The translations under genes were made by a program, and so were the position numbers. Below are positions 15,610-23,771 of a DNA stretch of 30,623 nt, piece by piece (position 1 is the stretch's first letter; each line of letters begins with the position of its first letter). The notes beneath the pieces are model-generated. The model was not told the origin of the DNA, did not search any database, and saw only the letters and a program-made list of their open reading frames with translations. Origin of the DNA: JAADHY01 sp964428935 (GTDB lineage: Bacteria > Planctomycetota > Planctomycetia > Planctomycetales > Planctomycetaceae); contig CAYSAG010000021.1 in assembly GCA_964428935.1 (NCBI GenBank), positions 1-30,623 on the forward strand, read 5' to 3'.

Positions 15610-18600
15610 TCACCGCTCGCGGACAAACTCCAGCCGGTCCAGCCAAACGTTGCGGTCCTGCGGCGGTTCGAACAGGTCGTTGACGAAGCGCAGGCGAACC
15701 GTCGCCCGGCCGCGTGGCAGGTCGACCTCGGCCTGCTGCGGAGCCCAATCGTCGCTGGCGCAGTGGAAGCGAGCCAACGGTCGACCGTTCCACTCGAGCA
15801 CGACCTCCGGGTACGCGCCGCCAGCGGGCGTTCCCTTGGCCCACAAGAGCACTCGGTAGTGGCCCGCCTGAACCACGTCGACTTGTCCTTCGACAAAGCC
15901 ATTCGAGCCCAGGTACACGTGGTCGCTGGCGCGGCGGAACCAAGCTTGTTTCTGTCCCGGCTGCAACCACTCGGCTTCGAGCACGTCCCGAGCGGCCGCC
16001 GGTCGGCGTCGGGCTCCCAAAACGCCCAGCAGGCTGCTGACCAGCCGCCTGGCCTTTCGGACGTTCTCCCAGCGAATGCCGCACAGCCACACGTCGCCGC
16101 GTCGAACCGGGACGCGCACCAACGTCGGCGGGTCGGTGAGCGGTTGCCAGCGCAACTGGCCGGTGTCGGGAGCCACGACGAGCGAGTCGACGAACAAGTT
16201 GCGGTCCTCGGTCGGCGAGCTTTTGTCGTTGACGAACCGCACGGTCAGCTCGTGCGCTCCCGCCGTCGCCCGGAACGGCAGGACGTAAAGCCTCGTTTGC
16301 CGGCTGCAGACGTAAACCCGGCCGACCGGTTGACCGTCCAGCCGCACCTCGGCGACGGGGAACTGTCCGGCCAGCGGCGTTCCACGGGCGCGAAGGCCGA
16401 GCAGGTGTCGGCCGCTGCGAGACAGTTGCAGCTTCCAGCTTGCCTGCCCGACCGTCGCAAAGACCACTTCTCCGTCGCGGACTTGCACAATGTCGCCTTG
16501 CAACTCGACGTTCTTTTCCGCCTCGACGGTCTGACCGGCCAGTTGTTTCAGGTGGGGCGGGAAGAGCGTCTCGACCACGTCTTCGGCCGGGCGTGCCGGC
16601 ACGTACCACGCCGGCCGTTTCTCGGGCGCGACCCAGAACAGGTCTTCGCGCGTGACGGCGTCCAACCACCAATTGTGTCCTTCGGGTTTCCGCACCCACC
16701 CGCGGAAGCCGGTTGCATCCACGGCGCCCGCGGTCAGCTCCAACCGTTCGGCTGCCGCGTCGAAGCCGTCGGCCGTCGGCCGGTGCCAGAAGACGTGACC
16801 GCCTCGGGACAAGAACGCCTTCAGCTCGTCAGCGTGCTCGGCCACCAAACGGCCGTCCGCCTGCAGGACCAGCAGTCGCGAAGCCGTCTGCTGAAGCTGC
16901 CGCCAGTCGTCGAGCGGTTGCCAGTCGAGGTCGAGTGCGGTCAGTTGCCGACGCAGCGGTTCTGGTCCGAAGCAAAGGGCTGGAGTGGCTTCAGACGCCG
17001 CGAACGGGGAGGCTGCGTCGTCGAAGGCTCCTTTCGTCGCCGGCTCTTGCTCCACCGACGTCCGCTCCGACGCCCTGCGTGCAACCTGGTCCAAGTAGCA
17101 CAGCATTCGTTCCAGCAGCAGTCGGGCTACCGGCTCCGTGTCGAGCTTGCGGACGACGTCCAGTTGACAAACCAGCCAACGGCCCCGACCCTCCGCCACT
17201 TCGACCAACGGAGCGTGGGACAGGCCGTCCGGCCCGCCCGTGACGACCAACGCTTGAGCGCCGCCGGTGTCCGGCCGAAGCGGCTCGTTGTGACTCACCA
17301 AGTGGTCGCCGCGCCACCACCGGAAGTCGTCGACGTTCAGCCCGCGGAGCACGGGGTGGGAGGGTTGGAGCGGGAAGGCCAACGTGGAGCTTTGGGTGGT
17401 CAGTCGGACCGGCAACCAGTTCGAAGCCTCGGGTGTTTGCTCCAAGACCAGCACGCAGCCGCCAGCGGCCACTCGAGCCGCCAGCGACCGCTCCAGGCCG
17501 GGCGGGCCGCCAATTGTGCACAACACCCCGTCCCGCTCGGCGCGCCGCACCGACTTCAACGCCTTTGGTCCGACCACCAGCACCCCGCGGCCGTCCCATT
17601 CGTCGACGGCCTGCAGCAACCGGAACGGTCGTTCGTCCCGACGCCACCGCTTGGCCAGCGTCCCTGCCGGGTCCACCAGCGACAGCGGCTCGGACAAGCT
17701 GGACCACGCCGTCGGGCGGGGAAAGACGTCCATTGGCCAGTCGCGCCGAAACCGCTCCTGCCCACGCACCGTCAGCGTCAACCGCAAGGTGAACCGCCGG
17801 CGACTGCGAACGCTCGGCAAGGGAACGTGAATGGGCAGTTCGCGGTGAGCGCCGCTCGGCAAGGCCAACGTCTGCTGACCGGACGTCAGCTCGCGTTCGC
17901 CGTCGAGCAGCGACCAGCGGAACGTCACTGCCGGCTGGTCGGCCATGGTGTCGTTGAAAAGCTCGACGGTCCGTTCGACCGTCTCGGCCGACCAAAACCG
18001 GCTGTCGAACTGCCGGACGTAAGCCGCCAACGGTTGGTACAGGTCACGCTGAGCGACCCAGCAGGGGTTGGTCTCGTCCAAAGCTCCCTGTTCAATGACG
18101 GTCCACGGCGAGTGGCCGCTGACCCCGTAGTGTCGGTAAGCCAGGATTTGCATTCGCCACGCCAGGGCCTTGCCCCGTGTTCGGTAGGTGCGGTGGTCTC
18201 GGTAGGCGTCGTCGCCGAAGAAGAGGGTGTGGGGCGAGGGGTCTCGCGAGGGCACCCACAAGTACTCGCCAATGTAAAGCGGCTTGGACCGGTCCCAGAA
18301 AAACGGCTTCCCGTCCCAGAACATTCCCCCGCCGCCGTGTACGAGCCGTGGTTTGTCCATCCAGTAGGCGTCGTTTGGCCAAAGCCGCCGTTGCGGGTAC
18401 TGGTTCGGGTAGTGCAGACCAATGACGTCGGCGACGCCGTCTGGGTCGCCGTCGGATTCGTAGAGAATGGGACGGGTCGGGTCGAGCTGTTTGACCAGGC
18501 GTCCCAAACGAGCCAGCTCGTGTTCGACCGGCGTTCCGTCTTTCGCCCGCGAACCGTAGAACTCATTTTCCAAGCTCCACATGACCACCGACGGGTGGTT

Positions 18601-19938
18601 GTAAAGGTGACGGACCATGGCCGTCAGGTGCGCGGCGTAGTTTTGCCAGAACCGAGCGTCGTCGACGCGGTAAATGTTGTCGTCGTTCCAGACGGCTCCT
18701 TCGGGAATCATCATGAGGCCGACTTCGTCGGCCAGCCGGTACCAGCGTTGGCGCCACGGCTGCGTGTGCGTTCGGAAACAAACGGCGTTCATGCGTTTGA
18801 GAGCTTGAAGCTGAGAGACAATTTCGTCGCGAGACAACGGCTCGGCCGGCGGCCACCAAGACGAAGCCAACAGGTGGACCTTGCGGCCGTTCAGGACGAA
18901 GTCCCCGCCGTCCGTCCACAGTTGACGGTAACCGAACCGTTCGCGCAGGACGTCCACGGGCCTGGCGTCTTGGTTGGAGTGCCCGGCCGGGCCAGCCCGG
19001 CCTCGGTCTGGAGGCCCGGCAACGGGGGTCAAACGCAATTCGAGCACGTAGAGCTTGGGCCGGTGAGGCCACCAGAACTCGAGCGGTGGGTCGGAAAGAC
19101 GCAACGCGGTCTGTGTGGTCGCTTCCGGTTGCAGGTTCACCCGCACCGGCCCAACGGTCGTCACCGGCCGGCCCGACACGGGCCACAGCCCGTCGTCGTC
19201 TGGCTGTCGACCGTCCCACTCGAAAATTCGTCCTTCCACCAGGCCAGCAAACGAGCGGTCGGACTGATTCACAACCGTGACGTGCAGCACCAGACGCCGC
19301 TGACGCACCAGCGGACGCACCAGCAACCGAGAAATCCGGACCGCCGGAACAGCGACCAGAGTGACGTCGTCCCAGATTCCGTAGTCGTAAAAGCGGCCAC
19401 CGATTGGGGCGAGCACGCGGTCGCGCGGAGCCGCTCGTAAAGCGTGCCCGTCCATGCCCGGGCGGAACGCAACGGGTTCTCCGGTGAAGACGCCGGTCCA
19501 GTCGTGCACGCCGACCAGCACCGTGTTGGGCTGCCCAAAGCGGACTGCCTCTGTAATGTCCAGCTCGAAAGCGTCGTAGCCGTTGAAGCAGCCGCCCACG
19601 CTCAGACCGTTGACCAGCACGCGGCTGTTGAACTTGACTCCGCCGAAACGCAGCAGAACCCGGCGGCCTCGCCACTGACTGGGAACCCGGAACACTCGAC
19701 GGAACCACGCCCGCTCGTAGTTGTAACCTCGAAGCTCGACCGGAACCGCAACAGTTTGCCAGCCTTTCTCGGGAACCGGGGCGTCCAACGACGAAACCCG
19801 GACGAACTGCCACTGGCCGTTCAGCGAACGCTCGGCACGTGGTCCGACCGGCCGTTCGGCCGCCGAAGCCAGGCCGCCGACCAGCAGAACCAACAGCCAC
19901 CCCCAGCACCTCATTGTCGCGTTCTTTGCAGCAGTCAT
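15610..19938 (-). CDS. Exported GH2-family glycoside hydrolase with GATase-like domains and two C-terminal CBM60-like modules
   Basis: Very long (1442 residues) secreted or periplasmic enzyme for a complex glycan. A signal peptide (hydrophobic 11-25, cleavage near ASA-AERP) is followed by the GH2 sugar-binding sandwich (about 35-200), an immunoglobulin-like domain (about 200-340) and a TIM barrel (about 340-640). The acid/base is Glu459 in NHPSVVMWSLENE and the likely nucleophile Glu558 in PLYIGEYLW. The next section has two stretches that look like glutamine-amidotransferase-like Rossmann domains (roughly 790-960 and 1000-1090). The C-terminus holds two related beta-sandwich repeats (about 1138-1256 and 1322-1442), each ending in VRFVND...DRN...VD or RFVND...DRN...LD, the signature of calcium-dependent xylan-binding CBM60-like modules. 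ATG 19938 has GGAGAGG upstream and gives a clean signal peptide. Substrate could be a galactoside, mannoside or glucuronide. Neighbours are two other exported enzymes on the same strand. Confidence 0.88.
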   Translation of the reverse strand: MTAAKNATMRCWGWLLVLLVGGLASAAERPVGPRAERSLNGQWQFVRVSSLDAPVPEKGWQTVAVPVELRGYNYERAWFRRVFRVPSQWRGRRVLLRFGGVKFNSRVLVNGLSVGGCFNGYDAFELDITEAVRFGQPNTVLVGVHDWTGVFTGEPVAFRPGMDGHALRAAPRDRVLAPIGGRFYDYGIWDDVTLVAVPAVRISRLLVRPLVRQRRLVLHVTVVNQSDRSFAGLVEGRIFEWDGRQPDDDGLWPVSGRPVTTVGPVRVNLQPEATTQTALRLSDPPLEFWWPHRPKLYVLELRLTPVAGPPDRGRAGPAGHSNQDARPVDVLRERFGYRQLWTDGGDFVLNGRKVHLLASSWWPPAEPLSRDEIVSQLQALKRMNAVCFRTHTQPWRQRWYRLADEVGLMMIPEGAVWNDDNIYRVDDARFWQNYAAHLTAMVRHLYNHPSVVMWSLENEFYGSRAKDGTPVEHELARLGRLVKQLDPTRPILYESDGDPDGVADVIGLHYPNQYPQRRLWPNDAYWMDKPRLVHGGGGMFWDGKPFFWDRSKPLYIGEYLWVPSRDPSPHTLFFGDDAYRDHRTYRTRGKALAWRMQILAYRHYGVSGHSPWTVIEQGALDETNPCWVAQRDLYQPLAAYVRQFDSRFWSAETVERTVELFNDTMADQPAVTFRWSLLDGERELTSGQQTLALPSGAHRELPIHVPLPSVRSRRRFTLRLTLTVRGQERFRRDWPMDVFPRPTAWSSLSEPLSLVDPAGTLAKRWRRDERPFRLLQAVDEWDGRGVLVVGPKALKSVRRAERDGVLCTIGGPPGLERSLAARVAAGGCVLVLEQTPEASNWLPVRLTTQSSTLAFPLQPSHPVLRGLNVDDFRWWRGDHLVSHNEPLRPDTGGAQALVVTGGPDGLSHAPLVEVAEGRGRWLVCQLDVVRKLDTEPVARLLLERMLCYLDQVARRASERTSVEQEPATKGAFDDAASPFAASEATPALCFGPEPLRRQLTALDLDWQPLDDWRQLQQTASRLLVLQADGRLVAEHADELKAFLSRGGHVFWHRPTADGFDAAAERLELTAGAVDATGFRGWVRKPEGHNWWLDAVTREDLFWVAPEKRPAWYVPARPAEDVVETLFPPHLKQLAGQTVEAEKNVELQGDIVQVRDGEVVFATVGQASWKLQLSRSGRHLLGLRARGTPLAGQFPVAEVRLDGQPVGRVYVCSRQTRLYVLPFRATAGAHELTVRFVNDKSSPTEDRNLFVDSLVVAPDTGQLRWQPLTDPPTLVRVPVRRGDVWLCGIRWENVRKARRLVSSLLGVLGARRRPAAARDVLEAEWLQPGQKQAWFRRASDHVYLGSNGFVEGQVDVVQAGHYRVLLWAKGTPAGGAYPEVVLEWNGRPLARFHCASDDWAPQQAEVDLPRGRATVRLRFVNDLFEPPQDRNVWLDRLEFVRER

Positions 19939-20119
19939 TGCCGACCTCTCCGTTTTGTCCTGTTGTGGCGGGCGTTGTTCTTCGGTCAATTCGCTCCCGA
20001 AAAACAGGCTTCCGCCCAGCAACCGACCTCGCTCGGGCAACCGTCTTTCCGTCTGAACGGGGACGTTCGGCCCGGTGCCAAACTCCGGCCGACCGCCGAC
20101 CGTTCGGGCGCGACCCCGC

Positions 20120-21574
20120 TCACAGCCTTTGCACGCGCAAAGCAATGTCGTTGTCAAAGGCGGGAGAAGCCAACACGCGTGGGCCGCCGGCGTGCTGGAA
20201 CTGCTCCGAGCCGACCGTTCGTCCCGTCTTCGTGTCGACCCACTCAGCCAGGAACCGGCCGGACGGGAGTTTCAGCGTCACGCGGCACGTCAGGTCTTTT
20301 CGCAGGAGCTGGTCGAGTTTTTTCGGCTTGCGAGGCAAAGGCACGTGCAACGAGACGGCGTACGTCTTGCCCGGCTCCACCAACGCCCAGGCCGACAGTT
20401 TCGGTTGGACCGACAAGACGACCGAGTTGTCCGGTTTCATGCGGACCAGCGGCAGCTTTTCCATGAACTGGCGGAGGACTCGCAACTGACGCCGCAGTTC
20501 CGGACTGCCGCCGCCGGGCGAACGGTAGTCTCGCAAGGTGCCGTCGGGGTGTCCCGGAGTGAAAGAGTAGTCCAGGTGACTGAAGAGGGCTCCACCGGCG
20601 AGCAGAAAGTCCCACGCTTCGGTGCGGTACAGCACGTCGGCCTTGCCTCGGAAGCCCGTCTCGTTCTCTCCAATGACGCGGTTCAAGTCGTAGTTCAACG
20701 CCACCGTGTCCGGCGGCACGCAGTAGTGGAAGTTCAAAATGGAAACCTTCGGGTGGGGTCGGTCGACCCGCTTCCGCCCGTTGGCAATGTTCATGGAAAT
20801 GAGGTGCCGCTTGGGGAAGTCTTTCTCGGTCTCGACAATTGTGTCGACCACGCGGTGTTGCCACTCCAACGTCACGCCCCCGAAGTACGGCTCGTTGCAC
20901 ACCTCGTAGTACAAGTTGTCGAAGTCGCGCAGTTCCGTGACCACCTTTCGCACGAAGCGCAATTGGACGTCCAACAAGTCGGGGTGCTTCAGCGTGTAGA
21001 CTTCCGTGCGCGGACAGTTGCCGACGCCGTTCACGTTGTTGGCCGCGTTCAGCGGAGACGCTCGCCACAGCTCGTCGTTGTACAGGGGACAAAACAGGTT
21101 GAACTCGACGACCACGCCGCACCGGGCCGCCCACCGCAGGAAGTCCTTCAGCCGGCGGAAGTAGACCGGGTCCCAGCGAGTCAGGTCGAACTTGTTGCCG
21201 CCGTCGTAGTAGCCCGGTGTGTCGCTGCGGGCCCACGGGCAAATGTAGCGGTTCGGTTTGGGGGCCAGGGGGTTGTCGGTAATGTGGAACGACGAAGGGA
21301 CTTCCCGGTAGACGCCCGAGAACGTGCGGGTGTGATTCAGACCGTCCGCCTGCAGCGTCTTCAAGTACGTGACGTAGTCGAAGTCCAGGTTGAGCACGGC
21401 TCCGTAGTGTTCGCCCGACCCCACCAGCACGGCTGGTCGACCCTGCCACAGGAAGTAGTGCGGGTTGTCGGGGTGAAGAGCCAGCGGCTGGCCGGCTCGG
21501 GCCGACCCAGTCGCAACCAACGCCAGACCGAACAGCACGACGAACGACTTGCGAAGTTCAAACCGGTTCGGCAT
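20120..21574 (-). CDS. Exported GH5-like (cellulase superfamily) TIM-barrel glycoside hydrolase
   Basis: Secreted protein of 484 residues with signal peptide (hydrophobic 11-22, cleavage near ARA-GQ) and a clan A TIM barrel. The start of the barrel (LHPDNPHYFLW, then LVGSGEHYGAV) and the block ICPWARSDTPGYYDGGNKFD belong to a family I associate with Planctomycetota and other environmental genomes. Likely acid/base Glu228 lies in YYEVCNEPYFGG, the Asn-Glu-Pro motif of clan A enzymes, and Glu305 in IGENETGF is the probable nucleophile. A short beta domain follows at about 390-484. The exact substrate is unknown. ATG 21574 has GGGAGG upstream, in nearly the same 16-nt block as the ceramidase-family gene. 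GH2 follows after 181 bp, the ceramidase-family gene precedes it by 353 bp. Confidence 0.82.
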   Translation of the reverse strand: MPNRFELRKSFVVLFGLALVATGSARAGQPLALHPDNPHYFLWQGRPAVLVGSGEHYGAVLNLDFDYVTYLKTLQADGLNHTRTFSGVYREVPSSFHITDNPLAPKPNRYICPWARSDTPGYYDGGNKFDLTRWDPVYFRRLKDFLRWAARCGVVVEFNLFCPLYNDELWRASPLNAANNVNGVGNCPRTEVYTLKHPDLLDVQLRFVRKVVTELRDFDNLYYEVCNEPYFGGVTLEWQHRVVDTIVETEKDFPKRHLISMNIANGRKRVDRPHPKVSILNFHYCVPPDTVALNYDLNRVIGENETGFRGKADVLYRTEAWDFLLAGGALFSHLDYSFTPGHPDGTLRDYRSPGGGSPELRRQLRVLRQFMEKLPLVRMKPDNSVVLSVQPKLSAWALVEPGKTYAVSLHVPLPRKPKKLDQLLRKDLTCRVTLKLPSGRFLAEWVDTKTGRTVGSEQFQHAGGPRVLASPAFDNDIALRVQRL

Positions 21575-21927
21575 TGCTTGACCTCCCTGAAGGGTAGACA
21601 ACAGAGTGAGCGTTTCGCTGCGGTGTGGCGGAGTGTGCGTGGAGGGACACCGCTGCGCTTGCGGCGGCGTGCCGAGCCGCAGCCGCGGCGCGTTGAACCG
21701 ACGGCCGCTGCCGCTCGGCTCGACAAGGCACCAGCCCGTCTTCACGGCAACGCACCAGCCCGCCTTGCTCCAAAGCACCAGCCCGTTCCGGCCGGCGGTG
21801 AGACGCCACAGAAGGCTGCGGTTTCGCTCGTTGTTGGCGGCCAGGCCAGTTGCGAAGAGCACGCAGCCCCTCGGTCGTTCACGGCTGAGGCCGCTGGTCC
21901 GCGTGCGTCTGGAGGCCACTGGCTCGG
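21575..21927. other. Intergenic region upstream of the GH5-like gene (353 bp)
   Basis: No gene seen. It contains three copies of an 11-mer (21728-21785) and, nearer the gene, an inverted repeat GCGGTGT/ACACCGC (21620-21626 and 21647-21653). Enough room for a promoter of its own, but no clear -35/-10 pair was found. Confidence 0.4.
21728..21785 (-). repeat. Three direct copies of an 11-mer, about 23-24 bp apart
   Basis: GCACCAGCCCG (minus strand CGGGCTGGTGC) starts at 21728, 21752 and 21775, i.e. spacings of 24 and 23 bp, with unrelated sequence between. About 155-210 bp before the GH5-like start, a position fitting a regulator array. Iterated half-sites of this kind are typical of transcription-factor binding, but chance in GC-rich DNA cannot be excluded. 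Confidence 0.5.
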
Positions 21928-23313
21928 CTACGGCTGGGGCAGTTGGCGTCCGGCCGCCTCAGCCAGTCGGCGCACGTGAGCCGTCAGGACGTCTTCGGTT
22001 TCCGGCGCGAACAGGCCAATGCTGCGTGCGTACAACCCGCGTGTCTCGTAGCCACCCTCTTTCAGCGTCTTGCGCGAGGGAATGTAGCCCGAGACGTCGT
22101 TGCAGTAGGCGGCAATCCACAAGTTGAGCGGGCCGAGGGTGTCTTCCAACAGCGGCACGTAGTCAACCACGACCTCCATGGGCAGGCCCACCAACGTCAG
22201 CGAGTCGCCGAACTGCCAGACGGCCACCGGTGTCGTGTAGGTGGTCGGCAAGCGACCCTTCTCGTCCAGGACCTTCAGCATTTGCTGAGCGACCCAGCGG
22301 TGCGCGCCGCGTCCCTGCTTCGCTTGTTTTTCCAGCTCCTCGCGCGGCGGTGCCGGCTGCAGAGGCAACGTGACGTCTTCCATGACTGTCTTCAGCGGCC
22401 CGGTGACCGGCGACAACTTGCTTTGCAACACGCGACAAACTTCCTCGGCCAATTCGTGGCCGTGCTCCTGGCTCGCTTCCAGCGTGCCGCGTGGGTACGG
22501 GTTGGCCGAGCCGCCGCAGTTCTGAACGAACATGGCTTGCACGCCCGGCAAACGCGACTGAATTTCGGCTTGAGCGTAGCCGGCGAAGTCGCCGCAAACG
22601 AAGTAGTGCCGGCCGGTCAGCGTGGTGTTGTGGCAAGCCACGCCGAAGACGACCGCCAGGAGCTTGCCGTCCGCGCCGTCGACACGCAACACCGGCACAC
22701 TTCGGTCCGCCAGCCCCCGAGGGTTGACGCCCAGCACGACCCCGCGCGGCGTGTACTCGCGACGGTTCATGACGTGAAAGTCCACGCCCACGCCGTACGA
22801 AAGGCGAGCGGGTTGCAGACGCCGGCAGGCCTCGGCCACGGTCTCAGCCGTCCGGTCAATGAGCCACCGGGTGTACTCGACGGTGTCGCGAGCTTGTTCC
22901 TCGGTCATGTCGCGAGCCCGCGGAGTGGGGTCCAGAGACAAGGCCGGACCGGTGTGCGTGTGCGACGCGTTGAAGAGCACTTGGTACGGCTTCAGCCCGG
23001 TTGCCTTCTCAACCCGCTTCCAAACCTCTTGGCTCACGTCGGCCGTAAAGCCAATGATGTCGGCCGTCACCAGCACGGCCCGGTAGCCGTTTTGGTCTTC
23101 CAGTGCCAACGCCTTGACGAACAAATCCGTCTCGACCCGCTCGAACGGGTGGTTTCGCGAAGCGTAGCCAGCCAAGTAGACGGGCTTCTGAGGGGTAATC
23201 TTGGCCGAAGCCAAACCCACCTTCCACTCGAAGTCGGCGGCCATTGACCGCGGCGACCCCGCCAGGAGGAATGCCAGTCCCAGGACCGTCAGCAAAGCCC
23301 TCCACCGTTTCAT
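21928..23313 (-). CDS. Exported neutral/alkaline ceramidase-family protein
   Basis: Secreted enzyme of the neutral (non-lysosomal) ceramidase family, which hydrolyses the amide of ceramides in characterised members; bacterial relatives like this one may have other amide or ester substrates. The 461 residues begin with a signal peptide (hydrophobic 6-18, cleavage near SMA-AD). Zinc-site motifs are visible: FNASHTHTGPA (His118, His120), VACHNTT (His228), Glu380 in GLPMEVVVDY, and Tyr410 in NDVSGYIPSR. The QNCGGSANP stretch (about 264-271) replaces the family's usual NxGDxSPN. It lacks the C-terminal immunoglobulin-like domain, being much shorter than the well-known bacterial ceramidases of about 650 residues. 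ATG 23313 has GGGAGG upstream. A strong hairpin occurs in the leader 58-87 nt before the start. It heads the run of exported enzymes. Confidence 0.88.
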   Translation of the reverse strand: MKRWRALLTVLGLAFLLAGSPRSMAADFEWKVGLASAKITPQKPVYLAGYASRNHPFERVETDLFVKALALEDQNGYRAVLVTADIIGFTADVSQEVWKRVEKATGLKPYQVLFNASHTHTGPALSLDPTPRARDMTEEQARDTVEYTRWLIDRTAETVAEACRRLQPARLSYGVGVDFHVMNRREYTPRGVVLGVNPRGLADRSVPVLRVDGADGKLLAVVFGVACHNTTLTGRHYFVCGDFAGYAQAEIQSRLPGVQAMFVQNCGGSANPYPRGTLEASQEHGHELAEEVCRVLQSKLSPVTGPLKTVMEDVTLPLQPAPPREELEKQAKQGRGAHRWVAQQMLKVLDEKGRLPTTYTTPVAVWQFGDSLTLVGLPMEVVVDYVPLLEDTLGPLNLWIAAYCNDVSGYIPSRKTLKEGGYETRGLYARSIGLFAPETEDVLTAHVRRLAEAAGRQLPQP

Positions 23314-23370
23314 TGCTTGGTCCTCCCGTCTTCTTGCTTGTTCCACAGGCTTGGTTTCGGTTGCCCGGCA

Positions 23371-23400
23371 CACCACCGCTTGGTTCGGCCAAGGGTGGTG
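23371..23400 (-). promoter_or_regulatory. 12-bp hairpin or operator in the leader of the ceramidase-family gene
   Basis: CACCACC (23371-23377), one bulged base, CTTGG (23379-23383), a 5-nt loop, then CCAAG and GGTGGTG (23389-23400) make a perfect 12-bp stem with a single bulge. It ends 58 bp before the ATG at 23313. No T tract follows. It may act at RNA level in the leader or at DNA level as an operator. Confidence 0.5.
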
Positions 23401-23640
23401 AACGACGGACGCGCTGGTCGACCGTAGCCAACTTTACCCAGACGCCGTTGGCGGCACAAACGCAAAGGCGCGTCGCGACTCGCAGGTCAAGGCGTTCCGC
23501 GAGCGGTTCGGTGGTCGTTGGGGCGAACTCGACCGGCGGACGGAGGCACACGGCGTACCGTCGCAGCCTCGGAACGGAGCGTTTTGTTGCAGGCGAGGCT
23601 GTCGGGCCGAAGTCACCGCGTGCGCAGCGGAGGCCTCTCG

Positions 23641-23669
23641 TAGAAAGACCCAAGGCCAGCCGGTAGAAT
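23641..23669 (+). promoter_or_regulatory. glgC: Promoter candidate for glgC
   Basis: TAGAAA (23641-23646, four of six matches to the -35), a 17-bp spacer and TAGAAT (23664-23669, five of six matches to the -10). Start of transcription near 23676 would give a leader of about 95 nt. The same TAGAAT is found before the membrane glycosyltransferase gene. Confidence 0.5.
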
Positions 23670-23771
23670 GCGGGTCGAGCCGGTCGGCTGGCCGGGCAGT
23701 TTGGCTGGAAGGTCGGTCGTTTTTTCGGTGCCGGCGACGAAGACGACGACTCGCAAGGGGGAGGCAGTCTG

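Larger units (their letters stand above)
23314..23771. other. Divergent intergenic region between ceramidase-family gene and glgC (458 bp)
   Basis: No gene seen. It holds the leader hairpin of the ceramidase-family gene (23371-23400) and a promoter candidate for glgC (23641-23669). The middle part shows nothing I can support. Confidence 0.5.

Noticed and set aside
15532..19440. A 1302-codon open frame on the plus strand opposite the GH2 gene
   Set aside because: It lies wholly antisense to a gene with signal peptide, catalytic motifs and binding modules. Its translation is Arg/Gln/Pro/Val-rich with no domain. Long antisense frames are expected in GC-rich coding DNA.
20075..21979. A 634-codon plus-strand frame opposite the GH5-like gene
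   Set aside because: Antisense shadow of a gene with signal peptide and catalytic residues; no domain or ribosome site of its own.
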